Source: Alternaria dauci
Lineage: Eukaryota > Ascomycota > Dothideomycetes > Pleosporales > Pleosporaceae
Assembly (NCBI RefSeq): GCF_042100115.1
Contig: NC_091281.1
Location: 744,001-808,000 of the forward strand
Direction: 5' to 3'
Length of the DNA: 64,000 nt
The notes beneath the pieces are model-generated. The model was not told the origin of the DNA, did no database searches, and saw nothing but the letters and a program-made list of their open reading frames with translations. Positions 48,146 to 59,710 of the stretch are shown here, in pieces (within the stretch, counting starts at the first letter, position 1; each line of letters starts with the position of its first letter). The position numbers were made by a program, and so were the translations under genes.

Positions 48146-51100
48146 ATGGCGACTTCATCGGGTAGTGTGTTTGGCGCGACGCTTCAGACGATCACCACTA
48201 CAAAACTCGAAGAGCTCGCGAAGCAGCGCGCTGTCTTTGAAGAAGAGTATGCTGCGCTCGTCGCTGCTGCGAAAGTTGAGACAGACCCGCTCAAGCGACT
48301 GTGTCTCCTTCTTGACGGATCAAAAACATGTCTTGGCCTCCAAACAGAAAAAAGGAGCAAGAACGGTCGCACAGGGCAAGTGATCGGCGGATCATCCAAA
48401 AACACACGTCTCGAGACTGACCTCAAGAATCTCGATCGCTTCATCGAGCAGGCGCGATTCGATCCTTCCGTTTCATCTAAAGTTCTTTCGGATTGGGAAG
48501 AAACCCTCTTGAGATACCTCTCGATCCAGTCTACCAGATTTCAGTATGCCGACCTTTACGGCAAACTTGTGACTGAGTGGCTCTCTTCTGAGGGACACAC
48601 AAGCGAAGATGGCCATGTTGAAATGGGCGAGGATTTTGAGGAACTACCCGGTGCTAAGAAGCTTGCGTCCCGCGCTGAGTGGGAGAAAGACGTCTTCCAC
48701 GCGGCTGAAGTAGACGAGCAAGCTCTGAGATCATACCTTGATGAGTTGTTCAAGACAGATAGCAAGGATGGCTCTACTGCCATTCTCGAATTGCGCCAAA
48801 AGGTTGAAGACTTCGAACTCAGTTTCAAGGGCTCGACATCCTTCAACAACTATACCCTTCGCTCAACCATATAGGGGCTTTTGAACTCCGATCTTCTCAC
48901 AAACGAGAAGCGAGAGGCACTCAGGGACTTTCTCAGCAATGGTAAATCCACGTGGCGTTTGCAAAGTTCTCATAGCTGATGACCCGACAGACGTGATACT
49001 CGCGGAGTTATGTGACATCCTCAACGTGCGCATAACGGCCCTTGATCGCTGGACTTGGGGCCCATTTGTACTTCTAGAACAGAGGAGGAAGATTAACGGT
49101 GACTTTTCCATTCACCTTGATCCGGACCTTCTTCAGGCCATCTTCCTCCATCACATTGGTGTGAAGTGGTGAGTTGTCATCATTCCAAATAACACAAGTG
49201 TTATGTCTGACTGCTCAACACTTAGGTCCGTGTTCTTCAAATCGGCATTCTTAGACACGCACAAGCATGTAGCCTGGAAGAGAAATTTCACAGAGGTTTC
49301 AAAGACCGACCGTCTGCGACGATCATATTTTCTGGGCGACCAAGGCACCCAAATTCATTCGACCGTTGAAAAGAAGCGGGAAAGCGTACATCGCAACAGA
49401 TATTTTGCCCACCAGCTGTTGGACTATGACACCCAGCAAATTGAGGCAGGTGAAGGTGAAGAGGAAGCAGAGTACGGAGATTACATTGTCCAAAAGCTTC
49501 AAAAGGCATCAGCACAGGGAATGCACTACAATGCGGTTCAGGTTCGAAGTACGGGTCGTGCGAAGCAAACAGCAAGGCTTCCTTCCGGTGCCAATCGGAT
49601 GTTACGTGATGCGTCTTCAGACTCCGAGCAATTTGAAACTATAGAGGAATTCGAGGCAACAAAGGACGATAGAGACTCGTATAGCGACGGAGATCAGGAA
49701 TACCGCCGTCAGTCCAAGAAACCGATGCAAGCAAAGCAAACGCTACTTCACCTCGTATCCACTGAAATCGTACTGAATACAAGATTACACGGACAACTGT
49801 ACTGTCTGCATACAACTTTCGATTCCTGGAACCCATTGTTGCCGCATCAAACCATTTCCACCGTTCTAGACTTCCTTGGAGTATCGGGCAAATGGCAGAA
49901 GTTCTTTGCGCGTTACCTGCAGGCACCACTGAAGTTCATGGACGATCCGTCATCCGAGCCGCGCTTGCGTCGTCGAGGAATGCCAGGTTCCCATGCCCTG
50001 AGTGATACATTGGGGGAGGCCGTGCTTTTCTGTCTGGATTTCGCTGTGAACCAAGCCACTGGCGGGCCGGACCTGCACCGTCTCGGCGACGACGTGTGGT
50101 TCTGGAACCAGGATCACAATACGTGCACTAATGCCTGGGAAAGTATTGTCAAGTTCGTTGATATTACGGGAGTCAAGGTAAGTTGTTTAGCAAAAATCAC
50201 GATGACAAATTAGCTTACAGTAGGTTCAGTTAGATGGGAAGAAAACAGGCAGTGTTCGCGTCTCGCACAACGCCGATGCTGAGACTGACGATCGCCTGCC
50301 GAAAGGCGATATCCGATGGGGCTTCTTGCAGCTTGATCCAAAGAGTGGAAGGTTTAAGATCGATCAAAAGATGGTCGATGGCCATGTGGAAGAACTACGC
50401 ACTCAGCTGCAAGGCAAAATGAAGAGTGTTATCGACTACATACAAGTGTGGGCAAGTAGTTCAATTCGATTGGTTCGGCGGCAAAACAGCTGACGAAATG
50501 AAACAGAACTCCTACGCAGCTACCTTCTTCAGCTCCAACTTCGGGATGGCTGCCAATTGCTTTGGCCGCGATCACGTTGACATGATGCTCACCACCCATT
50601 GCCACATTCAAAACAGCATTTTCCCTAATGGCAGCATTGTGCAGCACCTAAAGACGAGGATAAAAGAGCGCTTCTCTGTCGAAGACGTCCCGGATGGATT
50701 TCTCTTCTTCCCCGTCGAGCTCGGAGGTCTGGACCTGAAATCTCCATTCGTCGGCTTATTGCAAATCCGGGATTCGGTGAAAGAGAACCCATACGACCTA
50801 CTGGATGAGTACGAAGATACCCTGCGCAGTGACTATAACACTGTTAAGCGCGCGTTCGATAAAGGTGTTCGCCGTAATCAACGTCGCAATGCCGAGGATG
50901 CGAACTGGAAGCCTGAAGACCCTGATACGTTCTTCTCATTTGAAGAATTTGCCAGGTATCCTGAGGCATTCATGAGTATCGGCAGAGCGAACCTGGTAGA
51001 TGTTTACAAGGAGTTGCTTGAGCAACCGCAGGAAAAGTCCATCGACGCAAGTGAGCCTGTGCTGCACGCCCAGCAGCAACTCCAGGGTCAGAACAACTTA

Positions 51101-51274
51101 CGCGGTATCACCGCCCATTGGGATTCGATGGAAGCCTACTGGAAGTGGATCACACAGATGTACGGCCTGGAGATGATTGATAAGTTCGGTGGCCTCAATG
51201 TGGTAGACTTCGGGCTGCTGCCCATTGGCATGGTATCTATGTTCCGGCAGAGGCGTACCAAGTGGCAGGGCTAA
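48146..51274 (+). CDS. rvt: rvt-type reverse-transcriptase-related cellular gene with an in-frame TAG
   Basis: Five exons, 48146-48941, 48991-49168, 49226-50177, 50224-50451 and 50507-51274, would encode 973 aa except for TAG at 48872-48874 (codon 243). The protein follows the single-copy, domesticated RT family rvt described in fungi: an N-terminal coiled region, the segment GLLNSDLLTNEKREALRDFL, RT motif B RGMPGSHALSD at ~575-585, and the Asp-Asp box LHRLGDDVWFW (Asp613-Asp614). A long insert (about 385-495) precedes motif A, a known rvt trait. A thumb-like region contains FSSNFGMAANCFGRDHVDMML. There are no integrase, endonuclease or terminal repeats, so it is not a retroelement. The frame is otherwise open over all exons, so the stop is either recent inactivation, an assembly or sequencing error, or read-through. 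One intron is GC-AG. Confidence 0.85.
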
Positions 51275-51313
51275 GCGCAGTCAGAGCGCAGTCAGAGCGC
51301 AGTCAGAGCGCAG
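51275..51313. repeat. 11-bp tandem repeat directly after the rvt stop codon
   Basis: The unit GCGCAGTCAGA is repeated about 3.5 times, starting on the base after the TAA stop at 51272-51274. Perfect copies, visible directly. Confidence 0.95.
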
Positions 51314-52483
51314 GAGCTGTTCATGACTCCTGCATGTTTGTAGTCTTGTGCGTTAGGCGCATTAGTCAGTCGACAACGGATGCGTCAGATCGACCTTGAG
51401 CAAGGCTTATGTCTGGCCATGTTACCGCGTCTTAGCGCCTCCCCCGCATTCCTCTTGAACGACCTAAACACTATCTTTCCCTCATCTCTGACTTGCAAAG
51501 CGTTGCTTTAATCGTACACTATGTGCCCAGTCAATGGCATGATTTGCGCAACATTCATGATTCATGCTCTCGCTGTTTGCTCCGCCTTGCACCCTGCGAA
51601 CGTGCTGTATAAGGCCTTCACATGCTATTCAGCCAACCCTGCGTCAACGTCATGAGGCCGACTAGCAGCAGATTGCATCTTATCAGTGTAGGATGTACCA
51701 GTGGTTCGGTAATTGACAACTTATTGTAATGCTTATTTGAACGACAGAAACCTCCTGCTGTCTGCCCAAGCGAACAGCTTCATTGCCGGAGCCACCTGCG
51801 ACATCCAGTGGATCATTAGGACAACTTCGGAGCTACAGGACTCCTAAAGTACCTACAAGAGTACGGAGCGAAGCCCCCCACCACATAGCAATGCTGGTAG
51901 TGCACAGTACGGAGGTCTCCAGGGCTGCCACGCCTCTTGCCCGGCGCGACGACGCCAGCCCACAACGCCTCACGTATCCCCAGGTCCCCAACAATGCCCA
52001 GACAGTGCCAGCAGCAACCGCCCAGCCACCCTTTGTCCACTGATAGAGCACTACGAGTTTGCTAGGCCAGGGCTATCGCGCGACGACCCGACAGGCGGCC
52101 ACACTACATGGGCAGTAACACGGATGGTGTTCATGCAAGCTGTCCACAAGGAGCCAACCAGCCACAGGGAGCATTCCGACGGCTTCAAAGAGACGCAACA
52201 CTGAGCAATAATATGGATTCGTGGGATTGTTAGCCCACGCTAGCAAATGACGTTATCGGCAGGCGCTCTCGGCACCACCTCAAGACAAGGAAAGTGCCAT
52301 GATCCGCGAAGGAATTAGCGAGCCATCTCACCCCCAACGAGCCAAATTCCCCACGCTTTACATCACTCAGCGAGAAGCATCGATTCGACTTATGGAGAGT
52401 GCACTTCAATAAATAAGACGTTGGGCGCCCGTCACTCGCAAGCTCTGACTCTCCATCTGCCCCTCTTTGGAAAATTCCAGACC
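51314..52483. other. Intergenic, promoter side of the ATRR-like gene
   Basis: No gene supported. An AATAAATAAG stretch at about 52407 could serve as an A/T-rich core promoter element about 75 bp before the start codon. Confidence 0.45.
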
Positions 52484-55400
52484 ATGTCCGTCATCGACAC
52501 TACCAAGGACCTTTCGGCACTTTTCACGAAACAGGCCTGCGCTACCCCGGACCTGATTGCATTGGAAGACGACAAGCATACGTACACTTACCAAGAGCTC
52601 CACGATAAAGTCGCTGCCCTCGCCGAACGGCTGCGGGGCCATGGCGTCGGCCGCGACAGCTTGGTTGGTGTCCTGTTGCCGCGATCCGCCGACTATGTAA
52701 TCGCCTGTCTAGCAGCACTACGGGCCGGTGGTGCATTTTTGGTCTTGGAACTGGCTTATCCTCCAGATCTCCTTGCCGACGTTCTCGAGGATGCTCAACC
52801 AGCTGTCATAGTTACTATCAGTGCCGAAGTCGGCAAAATCAAGGGAAGCACCCCGCTCGTTGTTCTGGATGAAACCAGTTCAACCACGAACGGTCAGGTA
52901 GATGAGTCGCAGCTGAAGCCACTGCCCGAGGAGACTGATTTAGACCGCTTGGCATTTGTTGCATACTCCAGTGGAACGACTGGCAAGCCGAAAGGCATCG
53001 CAAATCCACATCGAGCAGCAGTCCTCTCGTACAACCTCCGCTTCGGACTCTCGGACGTACAACCAGGCGATCGAGTAGCCTGCAATGTCTTTTTCGTATG
53101 GGAAATTATACGCCCACTGCTGCGAGGTGCGACAGTTGTTGCCGTACCGGACGAAGCAAGCTATGACCCGCGCATGCTCGTGGACCTGCTTGCCTCCAAG
53201 AAGATCACCGAGACTCTCTTTACACCAACTCTTTTCTCTGCCGTTCTTGCTCGTCACCAAGCGCTAGAAACGCGTCTGCCGAACCTGAAGACTGTTTGGC
53301 TGAACGGCGAAGTTGTGACCACCGACCTCGCACGTCGCGGCATCAAAGCTTTACCCAATACCCGCCTGCTCAACGTATACAGCGCTTGTGAGACACATGA
53401 GATTGCTTCTGGAGATATCAAGGACATGCTTGACAAACTGGATAAGGATGCCGCCTACTGTCCTGTAGGACCGCCACTCATCGATAGGAAACACATCTAT
53501 ATCGTGGACGAAAGCGGCCAGAAGGTAGATGACGGAGAGAACGGCGAGCTTTGCGTAGGTGGGCATTTGCTTGCTCGAGGATACCTCAATCGTCCGGAGA
53601 CTACCGCCAAGGCTTTCATTCGGAACCAGTACAGCTCGGAGATCGGTGCTCGTATGTACAGGACTGGCGATAAAGCACGCCTCTTGTCGAACGGGTTGCT
53701 TGAGATTACTGGCCGTGTTGGCGCTATGATCAAAATCCGTGGATACTCTGTGGTCCCTGGAAAAGTCGAGAGCGCAATTCTCAACCACCTAGCGGTCAGC
53801 CACTGCGCTGTAGTACCTTTCGGAGAAGGCATTGACAGACAGCTGGTCGCGTACATCGTGAGAGACAAGGATACATCCGCAGAGCGTCCAGAAGTTGAAA
53901 TCGACCGAACCGGCCGCAGCTCGACTGCCAGGCGTATGTTGATGGCATATCTTGCCCATTATATGATACCCGCGCTCTGGGTGGAGATGGATAGCCTTCC
54001 AACAAGCGATGTGTCTGGGAAGGTTAATCTCAAAGCTCTTCCTCCTCCCAGGCCTGCATCTCCAACTGGAAGCGCACGAAAATTCGAGCAGAGCCCCATC
54101 TCCATTGAGCAAATCACGGAAATCTGGGCATCAATATTGAGCATCAGCCCAAGCTCCATCACTCCCGAGTACAATTTCTTCGATCTGGGTGGTCACTCAC
54201 TCCTACTTGCCGACTTGGCTGCGCGTTTGTCAAACACTTTCGGATTTAGAGTGCCAGTGGCGCGCCTCGCTACTCCAGCAACGCTTAATGGGCACCTGGA
54301 CACTGTCCGTGCTATTCGTGACGGACACACCGCCGAAGTACAGGAAAACCTACCTGCTGTTTTACGTGCAGATTCTGTACTGGACAAGGAGATCCAACCC
54401 AAAGATGCCAAGATGTGTGCGCTCAAGGATGCCAAGACCGTGCTACTTACTGGTGTCACTGGCTTTTTGGGTGCTTTCCTTCTCAGAGATCTACTCGAAA
54501 GCACGTCAGCTCAGATTGTATGCATGGTCCGATTCGCCGATTCCTCGCAAGACGACATACCTGCCGGTATTGCCAGGATACGCAGGAATCTGTTGGACTT
54601 TGGTCTGTGGAGCGATAACATCATGGAGCGTGTCGAGATTCTTCCAGGAAACCTGTCACGTAAGCGATTTGGTCTCGCTCCTGACACGTTCAAGACGCTG
54701 GCGGAACGCCTTGATGTGATAGTTCATGCGGCTGCCACTGTCAACTTAGTCTATCCCTACGCTGCGTTACAGAAGCCCAACGTTGGTGGTACGAGAGAGA
54801 TCCTTCGTCTTGCTGCTCAAGGTGGTGCCACCGTGCAGTACATTTCTACTAACGGAGTGCTCCTTCCGGCCAAAGGTCGCGAAGGGTGGTCAGAAGATGC
54901 CATGCTTGGGGTTGATGAAGTTACCAAACTCGCTGATGGTTACGGCCAGACCAAGTGGGTGGCCGAACAGCTTGCTCTGGAGGCTGGTCGAAGAGGTCTT
55001 CCTATCAAGATCCACCGTCTTGGAACTATCAGTGGCCATAGCGAGACAGGTGCTGCTAATGCGTGGGATCTGTTGACGGCCATGATTGTTGAATCAATCA
55101 GAATCGGCCACTACCCGGATGTCAAGGGCTGGCGCGCAGAGATGACCCCGGTTGATTTCGTCAGCAAGGCCATAATGCACCTCAGCAACCAGACCGAGAC
55201 TGAACAGACCATTTTCCATATTGGAGACCCCGATCCAGTCGATATCAGTAAGGTCTTTGAGGACCTCAACGCGCTAGGCTACCCAACTCAGCCAGTGGAA
55301 TTTGAGAAGTGGACTAGTCTTTGGGATGACAAGCGAGGTTCTGCCAAAGGTGGTGATGGTGCCTTCACGGTTGATATCCTGCGAAGCGGTATGCCTAGCA

Positions 55401-56332
55401 TCGAGTTCCTTAGAGATGTCGTCGTACTCGATAACGCGAAGACTAGGCCGCTACGACTTGCAGTAGAGCGTCCGAAGGTGGACCAGGTACTTCTGGAGAC
55501 TTACACACGGCACTGGTATGCACGAGGTTGGCTACCAAAGCCTCCTACACGACAGGACGCTACAGGTGGATCTGCTAGACTTCCTCGAAGAGGTCCCCTT
55601 TTCGGTAAGGTTGCCGTAGTCATGGGTGCATCATCTGGTATCGGCGCCGCCACAGCCACTGCTCTTGCCCGCGAGGGCTGCCATGTCGCCCTCGCAGCTC
55701 GCCGCATCGACGCTCTTGAAGATCTAAAGAAGCGACTCGTCATCCGTGAAGGCAAGATCATTACACAGAAGACCGATGTTACCGACAAAGCTCAGGTCGA
55801 AGCCCTTGTTGCTGCAGCAGAGAGTCAACTTGGACCTGTCGATATCTTCGTGAATGTCTCCGGAGTGATGTACTTCACCATGATGGCCAATACATACACA
55901 GACCAGTGGAACCAAACCGTCGACGTCAATTGCAAAGGTCTCCTCAACGTCATCTCTTCCATCGTACCTTCGATGCTCAAGCGCGGAAAGGGCCATCTCC
56001 TTGCTATCTCCTCTGATGCTGGACGCAAGGTTTTTCCTGGTCTGGGCGTCTACTCGGCATCTAAGTTCTTCGTCGAAGCTACACTACAAAGTTTAAGACT
56101 AGAGACTGCCGGTACTGGGCTAAGAGTCACTTCCGTGCAGCCAGGAAATGTAACGACGGACCTCTTGGGCATGAGCACAGACCAGGAAGCACTGAAGAAG
56201 TTTGGAGAGCCAAGTGGGGCGAAGGTGCTCGATCCAGAGAATGTCGCGGAGTGCATTGTGTATGCGCTTAAGCAGCCAGAGCACGTTTCCGTGAACGAGG
56301 TGCTTATTGAGCCAAGAGACGAGCCCATCTAG
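52484..56332 (+). CDS. NRPS-like A-T-R-SDR reductase, glycine betaine reductase (ATRR) type
   Basis: A single exon of 1282 aa. Adenylation domain ~1-520 with A3 YSSGTTGKPKG at 161-171, the YRTGD box at 392-396 and a final Lys in SGKVNLKAL. Carrier domain with FFDLGGHSLL and Ser572 for phosphopantetheine. Thioester reductase R1 from GVTGFLG at 657, with Tyr820 and Lys824. Second reductase, an SDR domain, from GASSGIG at 1048, with Tyr1190-SASK. This domain order is that of the fungal ATRR enzymes, which activate glycine betaine and reduce it via the aldehyde to choline. In the A4 region, NVFFVWEI has Val202 where alpha-amino-acid-activating domains have Asp235, consistent with a substrate lacking a free alpha-amine. 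It is cytosolic and needs a PPTase. Start chosen as the first ATG of the conserved frame, in ACCATGTC. Confidence 0.92.
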   Translation: MSVIDTTKDLSALFTKQACATPDLIALEDDKHTYTYQELHDKVAALAERLRGHGVGRDSLVGVLLPRSADYVIACLAALRAGGAFLVLELAYPPDLLADVLEDAQPAVIVTISAEVGKIKGSTPLVVLDETSSTTNGQVDESQLKPLPEETDLDRLAFVAYSSGTTGKPKGIANPHRAAVLSYNLRFGLSDVQPGDRVACNVFFVWEIIRPLLRGATVVAVPDEASYDPRMLVDLLASKKITETLFTPTLFSAVLARHQALETRLPNLKTVWLNGEVVTTDLARRGIKALPNTRLLNVYSACETHEIASGDIKDMLDKLDKDAAYCPVGPPLIDRKHIYIVDESGQKVDDGENGELCVGGHLLARGYLNRPETTAKAFIRNQYSSEIGARMYRTGDKARLLSNGLLEITGRVGAMIKIRGYSVVPGKVESAILNHLAVSHCAVVPFGEGIDRQLVAYIVRDKDTSAERPEVEIDRTGRSSTARRMLMAYLAHYMIPALWVEMDSLPTSDVSGKVNLKALPPPRPASPTGSARKFEQSPISIEQITEIWASILSISPSSITPEYNFFDLGGHSLLLADLAARLSNTFGFRVPVARLATPATLNGHLDTVRAIRDGHTAEVQENLPAVLRADSVLDKEIQPKDAKMCALKDAKTVLLTGVTGFLGAFLLRDLLESTSAQIVCMVRFADSSQDDIPAGIARIRRNLLDFGLWSDNIMERVEILPGNLSRKRFGLAPDTFKTLAERLDVIVHAAATVNLVYPYAALQKPNVGGTREILRLAAQGGATVQYISTNGVLLPAKGREGWSEDAMLGVDEVTKLADGYGQTKWVAEQLALEAGRRGLPIKIHRLGTISGHSETGAANAWDLLTAMIVESIRIGHYPDVKGWRAEMTPVDFVSKAIMHLSNQTETEQTIFHIGDPDPVDISKVFEDLNALGYPTQPVEFEKWTSLWDDKRGSAKGGDGAFTVDILRSGMPSIEFLRDVVVLDNAKTRPLRLAVERPKVDQVLLETYTRHWYARGWLPKPPTRQDATGGSARLPRRGPLFGKVAVVMGASSGIGAATATALAREGCHVALAARRIDALEDLKKRLVIREGKIITQKTDVTDKAQVEALVAAAESQLGPVDIFVNVSGVMYFTMMANTYTDQWNQTVDVNCKGLLNVISSIVPSMLKRGKGHLLAISSDAGRKVFPGLGVYSASKFFVEATLQSLRLETAGTGLRVTSVQPGNVTTDLLGMSTDQEALKKFGEPSGAKVLDPENVAECIVYALKQPEHVSVNEVLIEPRDEPI

Positions 56333-56450
56333 ATGCCATTGTCGGGTAAGTAAACTTAGATACACGCTTCGCTACGATTCACGATGAGGCCGTACTTTGT
56401 CCGGCATGATTCAAGACAAACATTTTTGCTACAGTTACAAATGACCTCAT

Positions 56451-58556
<2,106 letters not shown>

Positions 58557-59513
58557 ATGGCCAACCCAGCAAAAGTAGACGACGTGGCGCATGCATCTGA
58601 CGCCCCTTCAAAGGCCGATCAAGATGTTATTACCGTGTCTGCACCACCAAAAATCGACGAAGCGGAAGCCTCAACCACCATGAACGCGATCGAAACACCT
58701 GCACCGGATGCGACTTCAAATCAGGAACCTGCTGTGCCAGAAGACAACTCCGTCGCCAAAACAACAAATCCCGACCCAAAGGCAGCCCTTGCCGCGCGAA
58801 TGGCCCGCTTCAAAGCGCTCCAAACTGCCAAAGTAAACGGCCGTAAAGCGACAGAGCGCGAGGTCCGCGATGCTGAAGATCGTAGCTCTCGTCTTGCGCA
58901 AATCTCCAAACTCGGCGCACTCAACGAGAAAGCCTCGTACAAACTCTTGAAATCTGAAGATCCTGATTTTGAGCGCAAAAGGAATTGGGACTACACGGTC
59001 GAAGAGAGCGAAAGTTGGGACAAGAGACTCAAGAAGAAAGCAAAGAACAGGGAAGGTGTCGCGTTTGCAGACTACAGAAACGAGGCGAACAAGGTGTACA
59101 AAAGGCAGATTGGTCAGATGAGCAAAGTGGACATGGAAGCGTACGCAGAGGAGAAAGCAAAGAAACTGCAGGCGCAAGTCTCTTCCGGCCTCCTCCAACT
59201 TGTTGAGACGGATGCGGGAGAGATTTACACAGTCGACAGCCAAGGGCGCATCAACACACCAGTCGACGAAGCGTATAGTCACGATCACAAGCCATCCAAA
59301 GAAGCCGTCGATAGGCTAGTAGAAGACCTGGAGAAGGGCGAGCGTGCAAGGTTGAAGGCCAGGGCCGCGAGGGGCATACGCGACGAACAGGATGTGGGCG
59401 ATGTTACGTACATTAACCAGAAGAACAAACAGTTCAACGACAAGCTCTCGCGCTTCTACAATCGATACACAAGCGAGATACGCGACAGCTTCGAGCGAGG
59501 AACGGCCATCTAG
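58557..59513 (+). CDS. SYF2: Pre-mRNA splicing factor SYF2
   Basis: A single exon of 318 aa starting at an ATG in CCCACCATGGCC, a strong fungal context; the frame extends 48 codons upstream with weaker ATGs. The first 75 residues are low-complexity. The SYF2 domain then covers the rest: RMARFKALQTAKVNGRK, LLKSEDPDFERKRNWDYTVEESESWDKRLKKK, DYRNEANKVYKRQIGQM (all shown as landmarks), ending KQFNDKLSRFYNRYTSEIRDSFERGTA. It is a member of the Prp19-associated complex, in the nucleus, acting in spliceosome activation and catalysis. It is tail-to-tail with ESF2, 197 bp apart. Confidence 0.95.
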   Translation: MANPAKVDDVAHASDAPSKADQDVITVSAPPKIDEAEASTTMNAIETPAPDATSNQEPAVPEDNSVAKTTNPDPKAALAARMARFKALQTAKVNGRKATEREVRDAEDRSSRLAQISKLGALNEKASYKLLKSEDPDFERKRNWDYTVEESESWDKRLKKKAKNREGVAFADYRNEANKVYKRQIGQMSKVDMEAYAEEKAKKLQAQVSSGLLQLVETDAGEIYTVDSQGRINTPVDEAYSHDHKPSKEAVDRLVEDLEKGERARLKARAARGIRDEQDVGDVTYINQKNKQFNDKLSRFYNRYTSEIRDSFERGTAI

Positions 59514-59710
59514 GAAGGCGAGAAAACGATACTGTACTATTATACCCTGGCATTTTGCTCTCAAGGGCCGGCGTTGTCCATGCGAAAAGACATTGGGAAT
59601 TCTGGCGTTACACTTGTTGCATTACGGTACGAGGTTCCACTCGGACTTGACACCAGACATAGCTTAAAGTCTGAAATATAATTGTATTCTTGGATATCAT
59701 GCGCCTCACT

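Noticed and set aside
48794..48874. An intron ending at the rvt TAG (donor in AAAAGGTTGAAG at about 48800) that would remove the stop
   Set aside because: It would delete residues that look conserved in rvt proteins (the FNNYTLRSTI part), the donor is weak and no branch site is evident; kept only as an alternative to test.
48146..51274. Active retrotransposon
   Set aside because: No integrase, endonuclease, gag, LTR, poly-A tail or target-site duplication; five spliceosomal introns are present.
52484..56332. Alpha-aminoadipate reductase (LYS2) or a natural-product NRPS
   Set aside because: LYS2 lacks the C-terminal SDR domain, and there is no condensation domain; the A-T-R-SDR order fits ATRR.
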